Shown in pieces: positions 36,297 to 45,860 of a stretch of 64,000 bases of DNA (position 1 is the stretch's first letter; every line of letters starts with the position of its first letter). The stretch comes from an uncultured Clostridia bacterium (GTDB lineage: Bacteria > Bacillota > Clostridia > Oscillospirales > Ruminococcaceae). The stretch spans positions 1-64,000 of the forward strand of contig CAMZIK010000002.1 in the NCBI GenBank assembly GCA_947307175.1, written 5' to 3'. The notes below the pieces were generated by a model that made no database searches, had not been told where the DNA came from, and saw only the letters and a list, made by a program, of their open reading frames with translations. A program made the position numbers and the translations under genes.

Positions 36297-36306
36297 TTTG
36301 TTCTTG

Positions 36307-36723
36307 TCAGTCGACCTCAAAAGACATTTCTCCGTCTTCACACTTACCGTTTGTTTCTACGATAATGTATACCTTTTCGTTTGTCAGACCTTTTACAGAG
36401 CCTCTTTCCTGCTCACCTTCACGTGCAGAGAAAAGCTTCTTTTTTGTGCCGTCATGGTCATAATATATCTGTGCATTGCCTTTTTGAAGTTTTGCGGAAT
36501 ATTTGAGCTTTGCCTGTGAACCGTTTTGGCTTTTAAGCTCAAATACTATCGTTCCTTCAAATTCCGAGAAATTCATTTTTGCCGAATCATCGGTATTTGA
36601 GTGAACGAATGCGACAGCTTTATAGCTTGATTTATAAGGGCAGCAGCCTGCAAAGCACAGCAAGCAGATAATTCCTGCAAGAATAAGTGTTATCGCTTTT
36701 TTCATTTTTGGTTTCCTATTTTC
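36307..36723 (-). CDS. Small putative lipoprotein (approximate start at MKKAITLILAG; the ORF extends to 36765)
   Basis: MKKAITLILAGIICLLCFAGCCPYKSS: signal peptide with lipobox-like FAGC. Confidence 0.6.
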   Translation of the reverse strand, partial: ENRKPKMKKAITLILAGIICLLCFAGCCPYKSSYKAVAFVHSNTDDSAKMNFSEFEGTIVFELKSQNGSQAKLKYSAKLQKGNAQIYYDHDGTKKKLFSAREGEQERGSVKGLTNEKVYIIVETNGKCEDGEMSFEVD

Positions 36724-36849
36724 CCTATATCCAGTCAAGACCCACACCACTTTTGTTAAATACAAATGTGTTATGGGTCTTTCGTGGTTATGAATACTAT
36801 CTTTTCAGCTATTTTAATACTATCCTTACTTTTTGCGCAAAAGTTCTTA

Positions 36850-37389
36850 TCACTTTGTTACCTGTCCTTTGCGGTATCTGCCGAAGAAGATACCGTCATC
36901 GACATACTTATCAGCCTGCGATACCCACATAGGAAACTTGCCTGTTGCAAGGGCTGTCTGTCCGTTGAGCATTCCTGTGTGGAATGAAATGTGACGGAAC
37001 TGGCGAAGAACAAGTTCAAGTCTTGTATGCTCGCAGTTTTCGGGACACTCATAGAGCATCTCGTCTGTCAGCGAGTCGATGTAATCATAGGTCTTTTTCT
37101 CAACAAAGTCGAGATATTCCAGCAGCTGTTCGTCTGAGAGGACAACAGATGTCGGGTTATCGGGATTGTCCATGCCTTCCTGATGAAACTCCGGCTCTTC
37201 GTAAACACAAGGGTTTATGAACCACTTGTCAGCGGAATGGAGTGCGTGATACACCCACCGCCAGCACGGAGCGCCGCAGCACAGAGCATCTCTGTCATAG
37301 GTCTGTATGGAGGTCCTGATGTTCAGGAAGTTTGGAATGGTCATTTCTCTGATGACTTTGCAAAGTTCGTTCATAGGTATCTCCTCCAA
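36850..37389 (-). CDS. DinB-like protein
   Basis: 179 aa; WVYHALHSADKWF and FRHISFHTGML His-containing helices. Confidence 0.65.
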   Translation of the reverse strand: MEEIPMNELCKVIREMTIPNFLNIRTSIQTYDRDALCCGAPCWRWVYHALHSADKWFINPCVYEEPEFHQEGMDNPDNPTSVVLSDEQLLEYLDFVEKKTYDYIDSLTDEMLYECPENCEHTRLELVLRQFRHISFHTGMLNGQTALATGKFPMWVSQADKYVDDGIFFGRYRKGQVTK

Positions 37390-37402
37390 TTTATTTTTTC
37401 TT

Positions 37403-38380
37403 TTATAGAGCTATCTTGTAGATGTCTGCAAGCTCGCCTTCAAACTCGAAGCTGCGCTCGTACACGCCGCCATTTTTCACGATAGTTTTTATCGACGGCT
37501 CGTTGGTCTTTTCGACCGAAAGATGCAGCTCGGTCATTCCGCTTTGTTTCGCGATATCAAGCAGCATTGCAAGCATCCTTGTTGCATAGCCCTTTCTTCT
37601 TTCTGTCGGGCGGACGCTGTAACCGCTGTTTCCGAAATTTTTAAGGAAATCGTTGAGCGTGTGGCGCAGGTCGATGATGCCGACAATCTTTCCCGCCGCG
37701 TCGGTGGCAAAGAATGTGTCTGTCACCACCCAGTTCGGATCGACAGTTTCTGCGCTGGTGTTGGCTGTTACGCCTGCAAGCCAGCTGTCATAATCGTCGG
37801 TGTGGTCAAGCATCTCGCTGCCGTTGATTATCTTTTCGCCGTTGTCAAAGAACTCCTGTGTGAAATCAAGAGCCTGCTGCTTATGTTCCTTTGCAGGTCT
37901 TACGAGCTTTAATTTGTCTCTTTTCAACAGGAACCGTGCGACCTTGACGCTTCCGTCCATTTCGGTCGACACTATGTCAAATCCGCATTTTTCGGTGTAA
38001 AACTTGACGTTCTGTTCTTTGTCTATCGGTGTGACCAGGGTGAATTTGTCCCAGTCGGTGATGTGTGAGGTCATGAACCTCATTGCCTGTGTTCCGAGAC
38101 CTTTACCCTGATACTCGGGAACGACGCACAAACAGCCGACCTCGTAGGTTCCCTCCTCCACCTTTCTGCTCGAAACGCAGCCCACAGGCTCATTGTCAAG
38201 CAGAATGAGGAACTTGGGATAGTTTTCAATGGATTTCTCCATCATTTCCTTTGTCATCCCGTAAGCGGGACATTCACCGTATTTTACATAGTCGCTGTAA
38301 AATGCAGCATTGTATATTTCTATCAAAACCTTTGCATCTGAAAGCTCGGCTTTTCTGTATTCGACCTGCATAAGCAGCAA
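37403..38380 (-). CDS. Tandem GNAT acetyltransferase (two GNAT domains fused)
   Basis: 325 aa; CVVPEYQGKGLGTQAMRF and YSVRPTERRKGYATRMLAMLL. Confidence 0.88.
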   Translation of the reverse strand: MLLMQVEYRKAELSDAKVLIEIYNAAFYSDYVKYGECPAYGMTKEMMEKSIENYPKFLILLDNEPVGCVSSRKVEEGTYEVGCLCVVPEYQGKGLGTQAMRFMTSHITDWDKFTLVTPIDKEQNVKFYTEKCGFDIVSTEMDGSVKVARFLLKRDKLKLVRPAKEHKQQALDFTQEFFDNGEKIINGSEMLDHTDDYDSWLAGVTANTSAETVDPNWVVTDTFFATDAAGKIVGIIDLRHTLNDFLKNFGNSGYSVRPTERRKGYATRMLAMLLDIAKQSGMTELHLSVEKTNEPSIKTIVKNGGVYERSFEFEGELADIYKIAL

Positions 38381-38433
38381 CTCCTTTATGTTATTTCTTT
38401 TGTTTCCCCTGAATTTTCTATCTCTGTGGCTCC

Positions 38434-39195
38434 TTATGAAGCAACGTGCTGGGATACTACGGTAGTCTTTACTATCTGACCGGAAATGATGTCGTCGATA
38501 GAGGTTATCTCACCGTCAACGAGCTTTACGAGCTTTGTGCCGTACATTGCAGCTGACTCGGAGTGTGTTACCTGAACGATAGTCTTGTTGTACTTCTGGT
38601 TAATGTCTCTGAACAGCTCCATAAGGCTTGTGCCTGTCTTGGAGTCGAGGTTTCCGATAGGCTCATCAAGGAAGATGATCTTAGGATCGAAAACAAGCGC
38701 TCTTGCGATAGCAACTCTCTGCTGCTGACCGCCGGAAAGCTCTCTTGGTGTGAGCTTTCTCTTATTCTCCATGCCAATGATCTTCAGGCAGTCGTTGAGT
38801 CTGTCCTTGTACTCGCTTCTCTTCTTGCCTGCGATCATAAGAGGCAGAGCGATGTTATCCTCAACTGAAAGGTTCGGGACGAGGTTATAGAACTGGAATA
38901 CGAATCCTACTTCCTCATTTCTCATAGCACACAGTTCCTTATCTTTAAGGGTGCTGAGGTCAACGCCGTTGATGCTTACTGCACCTGTGGATGGCATATC
39001 AAGTCCGCCGAGCAGATAAAGCAGAGTTGACTTTCCGCTTCCCGAAGGTCCCATAATGGAGATGAACTCGCCTTCCTTGACGCTGAGGTCTATATCTTTT
39101 AGAACGTGTGTGGTTTCCTTGCCGTTTACGAATGATCTGTTTACCTTTACTGCTTCTATTACATTGCTCATATTTATTACCTCTCTTTTATTCAT
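38434..39195 (-). CDS. ABC transporter ATP-binding protein (MacB/LolD/FtsE-type)
   Basis: 253 aa; GPSGSGKSTLLYLLGGLD, LSGGQQQRVAIARAL, IIFLDEPIGNLD. Confidence 0.93.
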   Translation of the reverse strand: MNKREVINMSNVIEAVKVNRSFVNGKETTHVLKDIDLSVKEGEFISIMGPSGSGKSTLLYLLGGLDMPSTGAVSINGVDLSTLKDKELCAMRNEEVGFVFQFYNLVPNLSVEDNIALPLMIAGKKRSEYKDRLNDCLKIIGMENKRKLTPRELSGGQQQRVAIARALVFDPKIIFLDEPIGNLDSKTGTSLMELFRDINQKYNKTIVQVTHSESAAMYGTKLVKLVDGEITSIDDIISGQIVKTTVVSQHVAS

Positions 39196-41671
39196 ACTTA
39201 AGTTCTGCTACTACGTTGAGCTTCTTTGATTTTCTCATTGTTGAAAGTGTTGCGACCAGCACTACGACGAGTGCAACGAGCGAGTATACAGGGAGCGCTT
39301 TCCAGTCAAACGAAATTGCCATCGGCAGATCGACGAACTTCATCAGCTTTTCCATTATTCCGTTTACGATCAAGGAGAACGGAACTGCTATTGCAAGGCT
39401 CCAGATAACGCTTGAAACGCTCTCGGAAAGTACAAGTCTTCTTCTCTTCTTAGCGTTCATACCTACGGAGGTCATCACTGCGAACTCTTTTCTTCTCTGC
39501 TGGAAGCTGATCGAGATGTTGTTAAGGATACCTATCGAGGTGATAACGAGTGCGAGATAAGAGAATACTGAAAGAATGTCGATTATCATCTGATTGGACT
39601 TAACGTTCTCTTCCATCATATCTTCATTGGAGATATAGGTTGCGCCCATATCGCTTATGAACGATTTGAATTCCTTTTCAACCTTTGCTGCGTCAGCGCC
39701 CTTAGTGAGTCTGAAGTCGATGCTTTCAGCTTCTTTGATACCGAATGCAGTCTTTATATCATCAGGCTTCATAAGTGCTACTCTGCCGTTATTGTAAAGT
39801 CCGCTGTCGAATGTGCCGATGATATTGAATGTCTCTTTCTTGCCGCCGACCTCGATCTCAAGCTTGTCGCCGACTTTCTTGTCTATCTTCTTTGCAACTA
39901 TGTCGCCAAGGAGGATGCCCTTGTTGGTATCGTTCTTGTACTTAGCATAGGTGTCTTTGTTCTCTGCGGAATCAAAGTGGAAATACTGCATATACTCAGC
40001 ATACTTATCAGGGTCTGCTGCTATTATCCAGTAGAAATAGTCATTGGTCTGAGTGCTTGCACCGTACTGCGGTGTGATAGAATCCTTGTCGATGCCGTCT
40101 ACCTGTGAGAGCTTGTCAACGAGTATCTCGGTAGATGTGGTATCAGACTGGCTTGCGATGATTTTTGAAACCATGTAGTCTGAGTTGAGTTCCTCATATG
40201 CCGAAACAACGAGGGTCTTCATTGATGCGCCTACGGAAACGATCGCGAATACTGCTGAAAGTGAAACAACGAGCAGGGTGATGTTTCCTCTGAGGAGCTT
40301 TGAGGACTTGATGTTGTTCATTGCGAGGAATGCTGTGGTGTTGCCTCTGAACAGCTTTGCGAAGATGCCTGAGAGGACTTTGAGCAGCTTTCTTGACATC
40401 ATTACGATCCCGAGGAATGCTGCGAAGAAGAGCAGTCCGCTCATATCTACTGTCCACTGTGCGTTGCTTACGAAACCTGCGATAGCGAGTGCGAGCAGCA
40501 CGCAGCCTGCGATGAATCTTACAGCACCCTTCTTGTGCTTCTGCTCAACTCTGTTGAGGATAACGTCCTTGACCTGAAGCTTCTTGACGCTTCTTGCAGG
40601 CAGCCAAGCGGAGCCTACGGAAAGGATAATTGCGAATGCAACTGCAACTGCGATGTGTACTATATTGATAGTAAGTGCAGGGTAGATGCCGTATTCTTTA
40701 AGAGGTGCAAAGCTTCTGGTGAATGCTGCAAGTCCGAGTTCTCCGAGAACTACGCCGAAGATCGAACCGATCACGCCGTAAAGACCTGCTTCCATAAGGA
40801 TTATGCGCTGGAGCTTCTTTCTTGTTGCACCCTGGCTCATGAATGTTCCCATAATGGGAAGTCTTTCTGTAATTATCAGCTTGAATGCGCCGCAGATAAT
40901 GATAACGCATACGATACATACAAGTGCGAGCATTCCGTAAAGTCCCATTGTTATTGACTCTGTGCCGATCGTAGTATCATCAACAAGGATATAAGATGTA
41001 AACGATTCATTTGCATCGTTGAAATCCTTGACTACGTCCTTTACGACTGCGTCTGAGTCAGTCATCTTTGCGGTAGCGTAGTTGAATTTGCCGTCTGCTT
41101 TGAGCAGCTCGTTCATATAGTCGTAAGGAACTACTGCTGAGAAGCTCTTTTTCTTATCCGTATAGAACAGTCCGTCACTGGAAGCGATAGCGCTTACGGT
41201 ATATTCTGATTTCTTACCGTCAATAGCGACTGTGAGCTTTCCGCCGACCTTTACATTGTAGTCCTTTGCGATACGGTCGGAAATTACGATGCTCTTTTCA
41301 TTCTTGTTTTCAAACTTGCCCTCAGTCAATTTGATGTCAAGTTCTTTTCTGCCGACGAGTGAAACATACTTTACCTCATCGTCTTCATTGATGACACCTT
41401 GCGCTCTGAGTTCACCCTTGATGTCCTTGACGCCCTTTGCGTTGATGTCATCAAGTGAGAAGAACCTAGTGTCGGTATTGGAACTGATACCGATGTCCTG
41501 TCCTTCCGCTGAGATCCTCATCGGCTGAACATAACTGTCAACCAGCGAGTCGATAAGTCCGAGGCTGCAGACCAGCAGCGCTACACTTATCATTATTGAA
41601 AAGATAAGCAGGAAAAGTCTGCCCTTTCTCTCCAACATATTCTTGGAAATGTACTTTAAAAATACTCCCAA
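39188..41671 (-). CDS. FtsX-like ABC transporter permease
   Basis: 827 aa; two FtsX-like TM modules around extracytoplasmic domains; overlaps the ATPase ORF by 8 bp. Confidence 0.9.
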   Translation of the reverse strand: MGVFLKYISKNMLERKGRLFLLIFSIMISVALLVCSLGLIDSLVDSYVQPMRISAEGQDIGISSNTDTRFFSLDDINAKGVKDIKGELRAQGVINEDDEVKYVSLVGRKELDIKLTEGKFENKNEKSIVISDRIAKDYNVKVGGKLTVAIDGKKSEYTVSAIASSDGLFYTDKKKSFSAVVPYDYMNELLKADGKFNYATAKMTDSDAVVKDVVKDFNDANESFTSYILVDDTTIGTESITMGLYGMLALVCIVCVIIICGAFKLIITERLPIMGTFMSQGATRKKLQRIILMEAGLYGVIGSIFGVVLGELGLAAFTRSFAPLKEYGIYPALTINIVHIAVAVAFAIILSVGSAWLPARSVKKLQVKDVILNRVEQKHKKGAVRFIAGCVLLALAIAGFVSNAQWTVDMSGLLFFAAFLGIVMMSRKLLKVLSGIFAKLFRGNTTAFLAMNNIKSSKLLRGNITLLVVSLSAVFAIVSVGASMKTLVVSAYEELNSDYMVSKIIASQSDTTSTEILVDKLSQVDGIDKDSITPQYGASTQTNDYFYWIIAADPDKYAEYMQYFHFDSAENKDTYAKYKNDTNKGILLGDIVAKKIDKKVGDKLEIEVGGKKETFNIIGTFDSGLYNNGRVALMKPDDIKTAFGIKEAESIDFRLTKGADAAKVEKEFKSFISDMGATYISNEDMMEENVKSNQMIIDILSVFSYLALVITSIGILNNISISFQQRRKEFAVMTSVGMNAKKRRRLVLSESVSSVIWSLAIAVPFSLIVNGIMEKLMKFVDLPMAISFDWKALPVYSLVALVVVLVATLSTMRKSKKLNVVAELKYE

Positions 41672-41995
41672 TTCTCTCTCCTCCGTTTCTTTTCGTTGTC
41701 TTTTTTGTTCTCCACTTCGTTTTTGTTCTGTTTCTGCATTGGTCTTAGTATAGCACAGAGTTTATTAAGAAATCCTTAAATGATGAAACAGCCAATTTAC
41801 GTGGTTTTCTGACCGTTCACATATATTAGACGGAGAAAACTCTGTTTCGTTACAAATATTATTTGATAAACTGTGCTTATTTTTCTCTGTTTATAGCATA
41901 ACAGGCATTTCTGAAATAACTCTTAAATCAAATCTTAAAAAAGTCTTATTTTTTTAAAATGTATAAAAACTGCGCTGTCACGGCGCTTTCAGCAC

Positions 41996-42024
41996 TTGAC
42001 GAAAGGAAACTGTTGTGTTATAAT
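41996..42024 (+). promoter_or_regulatory. Sigma-A promoter
   Basis: TTGACG (41996-42001), 17 bp, TATAAT (42019-42024), upstream of the ORF at 42109. Confidence 0.7.
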
Positions 42025-42108
42025 TCTCACATAATGATAATTTAAAGGTGAATGAGAAACAATTCTTTCCAGAAAATATGCAGTATGAGTGAAAAGGAGC
42101 AGTGAGTT

Positions 42109-42822
42109 ATGGATATTCTTGTAAAAATAATACTGACTGCTATCATTGTTTATTACATATACTGCACTTATATCTCTGCAAGAGCGTTTTTCAACAAGCG
42201 CCTTCGCAAGCGTCTGAGAGCAGCATGCCTTCTGCGGATCGTCTCGGCGGCGCTTGTCCTGGTCAGCACAGGTATATTCACGGTGCTGCACTGCACAGAA
42301 GAAAAGATCACTTATTCCTACAACAACGGCATAATCAACGAGCATAGTTCATACGGCAAATTCGATGTGCTGTTCTTCATCATGTTTACAATGTCGGTGC
42401 TGCTGGTGCTTGCATCGATACCGCTTGACAGCGCCGCACCGATAAAGAGCATAAGCAAGGCGAGGAACATCATTGTTTCTGTCATTCTTGCGTTTGCGAC
42501 GGCGGTGATAGGAATGGCGCTGATAATTTCCAACTATCAGGGAGATCTCTCCGATCACGACCCGAAATACTACCGCTACGACTCCCCTGATAAAAAGCAC
42601 AGCATCGTTATCCGTGAAAGGTCGTATATGTTCAGCGGATACGGCGATATTTATCAGGTCAAAAACCAGAAAGCCGAGAAGATAGGCTCGTTCACAACCG
42701 AAAACGGTTTGCGCAACGAGGGAAAATACAAGTTTGAATGGTCAAAGGAACAGGTGAAGATAACTTATCTTTACTCAAACGAACAGCACAGGACTGAAAC
42801 TGTAATTTTCAAGGAGCTTTAG
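42109..42822 (+). CDS. Membrane protein of unknown function
   Basis: 237 aa, about 4 TM segments then a soluble domain (YYRYDSPDKKHSIVIRERSYMFSGYGDIYQV). Confidence 0.65.
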   Translation: MDILVKIILTAIIVYYIYCTYISARAFFNKRLRKRLRAACLLRIVSAALVLVSTGIFTVLHCTEEKITYSYNNGIINEHSSYGKFDVLFFIMFTMSVLLVLASIPLDSAAPIKSISKARNIIVSVILAFATAVIGMALIISNYQGDLSDHDPKYYRYDSPDKKHSIVIRERSYMFSGYGDIYQVKNQKAEKIGSFTTENGLRNEGKYKFEWSKEQVKITYLYSNEQHRTETVIFKEL

Positions 42823-42829
42823 AAAGAAT

Positions 42830-43423
42830 ATGAACGTTATTTTTGACATCGGTATGGTGTTGATAGATTTTTACTTTGAGGATTTTGTCAGGTCGAGGCT
42901 TGACGAAAGCGCCGCTGATGCGGTCATTGAGGCGATGTGGAAAAGCGGCGACTGGAACGAGCTGGACAGGGGTGCGCTTTCGGACGAGGAAGTGCTGAAA
43001 AAGTTTATTTTGCACAGACCCGAATATGAAAAGGAAATAAGGCTGATTTTTGCGCATCTGGGCGAGTGCCCGAAGCTGAGGGAGTATGCCTTGCCGCTGG
43101 TGGAGCGCCTCAAAGCGCAGGGACACAAGGTTTTTTACCTTTCAAACTATTTTACGTATCTGATGCACACGGCGCCGTGGGTGCTGGCGTTCATTCCGAT
43201 GATGGACGGCGGAGTGTTCTCCTGCTGTGAAAAGGTGACCAAGCCCGACGAGCGCATTTACAGGATACTTTGCGAGCGGTACTCGCTCGACCCGACGCAG
43301 TGCGTTTTCATCGACGACACGCAGAAAAATATCGCCGCCGCCGAGGCTCTCGGTATGCGCGGGATACTCTACACCGATCAGTCGGGCGAGCAGCTATTTG
43401 AGCAGATAACAAAACAGGCATAA
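42830..43423 (+). CDS. HAD-superfamily hydrolase
   Basis: 197 aa; NVIFDIGMVLIDF, YLSNYF, KPDERIYRILCERYSLDPTQCVFIDDTQKNIAAAEALGMRGI. Confidence 0.88.
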   Translation: MNVIFDIGMVLIDFYFEDFVRSRLDESAADAVIEAMWKSGDWNELDRGALSDEEVLKKFILHRPEYEKEIRLIFAHLGECPKLREYALPLVERLKAQGHKVFYLSNYFTYLMHTAPWVLAFIPMMDGGVFSCCEKVTKPDERIYRILCERYSLDPTQCVFIDDTQKNIAAAEALGMRGILYTDQSGEQLFEQITKQA

Positions 43424-43427
43424 AAAA

Positions 43428-43451
43428 CAGGACTTCCAATCGGGAGTCCTG
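43428..43451. terminator. Bidirectional terminator
   Basis: CAGGACTTCC-AATC-GGGAGTCCTG between convergent genes. Confidence 0.75.
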
Positions 43452-43459
43452 CTTTAGTT

Positions 43460-44602
43460 TTATTTGAGCCAGAAATCTGCTCTCTGGTAGGCGAGCTGTT
43501 TGCTTGAAAGCTTGACCGCAAGCTCGGAATTTACTGCGGCAACCTGAGCATATCGAGCCGTCAGGGCAGCTGTTTTCAGAATGTTCTGATTTGTTTGCTG
43601 AATATCAGCAAGACGAGCATTTGTCTGTTGCTGTTCAATAAGCATTTTGCTCTGCATTCGTATCATCTGGTCGATTTTCTGCTTTATTGCTTCGAGATTA
43701 GCCTGCATCAACGCTTCTGCAAGGCTCTGATTAGATGTTGAAAGATAATCGTAAAGATAGTAAACTCCCTCTATCGTCCTGAACTGCAAAGGGATTATGT
43801 TTGCATCATAAGCTTGCTTTAGCAACTGTATAGTGGAGTTTCTCTCATTTATCATATCCCTTTTTATAGTTGGATATTGATTTGTCCACCTTTGATAAGA
43901 TCCACTTTTGTTTGAGTATTTTTCTTTCAAATCATCATATATTCTGCGGGAATTTTCCTGCTCATTTAGTGTTCTTTGTACATAATTTTTGTGAATTTTT
44001 ATGTCACTCACTAATATAGCTATAAAGTAAAGCAGACAGCAGACTCCGACAAATAGTAAAAAACCGCCTGCTAATGCTATAAATCCTTTACCTGCAAAAA
44101 AACCAATTAAGCCTATCGGGAGAGCGAATAAAACACCAGTCAAAGGACCAGCCGCATCTCCATCTAAATTAAATTTGGAAAGAGGTTTTTGGAGACTATT
44201 ATCAATCTCCGTCATCTCGGTTTGTATATCACGCAGCTCATCAGAAAGACGAGTAGTCTTTTCATCTGCCAAATCTAATCTGGAGTTGTTTTCATGAATA
44301 ATAGTTTCCATTGTTCTTAAATCATTAAGATAAATAAGCAAAGCCTGTCTGTCCATTGGATTTTGCTGCATATTCTGCGGTGCCTGCTGTACCATTACAG
44401 GCTGTTGGACAAAACCCATTGGCGCTTGCTGCTGATACGGCGAGACTGACTGCTGATAGGTCGGGGTCTGCTGCTGCGGTGCGTTTGCCTTTGCTCTTAT
44501 AGCTTCGAGATCATATTCCATGCCGCAGTTCTGACACACGCCGCCCTGACTGCCCTGCATTTTTATTGCTCCGCCGCAAATATCACAAGTAAAATTAGCC
44601 AT
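43460..44602 (-). CDS. Zinc-ribbon membrane protein with Q-rich linker (start likely MANFTCDICGG)
   Basis: FTCDICGGAIKMQGSQGGVCQNCGMEYDLEAIRAK, Q/P-rich region, 2 TM, C-terminal helical domain. Confidence 0.75.
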   Translation of the reverse strand: MANFTCDICGGAIKMQGSQGGVCQNCGMEYDLEAIRAKANAPQQQTPTYQQSVSPYQQQAPMGFVQQPVMVQQAPQNMQQNPMDRQALLIYLNDLRTMETIIHENNSRLDLADEKTTRLSDELRDIQTEMTEIDNSLQKPLSKFNLDGDAAGPLTGVLFALPIGLIGFFAGKGFIALAGGFLLFVGVCCLLYFIAILVSDIKIHKNYVQRTLNEQENSRRIYDDLKEKYSNKSGSYQRWTNQYPTIKRDMINERNSTIQLLKQAYDANIIPLQFRTIEGVYYLYDYLSTSNQSLAEALMQANLEAIKQKIDQMIRMQSKMLIEQQQTNARLADIQQTNQNILKTAALTARYAQVAAVNSELAVKLSSKQLAYQRADFWLK

Positions 44603-44729
44603 TTTCTTAACCTCCTTGAACAAATTTCATAAAACTTGCAATAATCTTTCTTATTTTTCTGTAATTATATCACAAATCGGAAATATTGTCAAGAATTTTG
44701 TGGTATAATTTCTAATATAGAAAGTTGAG

Positions 44730-45102
44730 GTGGTTAAAATGTTTGACCTTGGTGCAAATCTTAAAAGCCTGCGCAAAAGCAAAGGCTGGACACAAAAAAG
44801 GCTCGCCGAACTGCTTGATGTTTCGGAAGCCTCGATAAGCAAATATGAAAGCAACATCGCCTCACCGCCAATAGAAACTCTGCGTGCTTATGCACAGCTT
44901 TTCAAGATCTCTCGATGAGCTGCTTGGCAATCAGGGCAGCGCTCAGATGTCCCTGCACGGCTTGACAGATGCGCAGATAGGCGTTTTACAGCAGCTTGCC
45001 GACACGTTCAGACATTCTTCCATGCACACCGCCGAGCTTTCACAGACCGAACCTTACAGCATTATCGGCAGGATAGCTGAACAGATATTTTTGACACAGT
45101 AA
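44730..45102 (+). pseudogene. XRE-family HTH regulator interrupted by an apparent 2-nt frameshift
   Basis: ORF 44730-44918 (MFDLGANLKSLRKSKGWTQKRLAELLDVSEASISKYESNIASPPIETLRAYAQLFKIS) continues in another frame as LDELLGNQGSAQMSLHGLTDAQIGVLQQL...; junction atctctcgatgag. Confidence 0.7.
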
Positions 45103-45132
45103 CAGCCGACCTCGCTTTAATGAGATCGGCTG
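45103..45132. terminator. Bidirectional terminator
   Basis: CAGCCGAcCTC-gctttaat-GAGaTCGGCTGtttt. Confidence 0.75.
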
Positions 45133-45139
45133 TTTTGGT

Positions 45140-45859
45140 TTACCTGATAAATTCGTCAAATGTTTTATTGAAATAATGCGGGTACTCGGGCTCTTTTTTC
45201 AGCTCGCTGACGCTGCGGGTGATGATATAGAACGCTATAAATGCGCACGCAGCAAGAGCTACCACGATAGATGCCATATCCCACGCTATCACCGCTGTGA
45301 TGATTAACAGGACTGCAAGCACAAGATAGATCTCGGGCTGCTTTCTGATCGCTGCGATAAACGAGGCTATCATTATCACGGGCAGCAGCGACAGGCTCGC
45401 CCACAGCGGCAGAGCGATCGTTTTCATGGTGGGGTCTGACCTGTACAGCGCAGATACGAATACAAAGATCAGGCTGATGACCAACGCAAAGACCGAAGCG
45501 CCCTCAAATTCAATTTTCAGCCACCGCATCTTTGCCCGGCGTGATGCCATTCTCTCGTTGTACATATGCAGCTGTGTTTCAAGCTTTATTCTTTCCTCGT
45601 TTTCATTGTGGTTTTGTACGAGCTTTTTCTGCTCGGTGATCTGCCGCTGGCGTTCAAACTCCTGTACTATCTCACGGCACTGCTGCTTAGTGATGACCTT
45701 TACCCACAGACCGTTATCAAGATCCTCAAAGCCTGCTTCGCTCAGGGCGTTTTCGTCGTCGCCCTCCGGCTTGCAATCGTAGATAAGTGCCTTTTGCCAA
45801 ACTCCGTCGATGCGCTGGTCGCCTGTATGGCACTCGATACCGTTATAGATGCCTTTCAT
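45140..45859 (-). CDS. Membrane protein of unknown function
   Basis: 239 aa, coiled-coil N-half and about 4 TM; 1 bp from the upstream gene. Confidence 0.65.
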   Translation of the reverse strand: MKGIYNGIECHTGDQRIDGVWQKALIYDCKPEGDDENALSEAGFEDLDNGLWVKVITKQQCREIVQEFERQRQITEQKKLVQNHNENEERIKLETQLHMYNERMASRRAKMRWLKIEFEGASVFALVISLIFVFVSALYRSDPTMKTIALPLWASLSLLPVIMIASFIAAIRKQPEIYLVLAVLLIITAVIAWDMASIVVALAACAFIAFYIITRSVSELKKEPEYPHYFNKTFDEFIR

Positions 45860-45860
45860 T

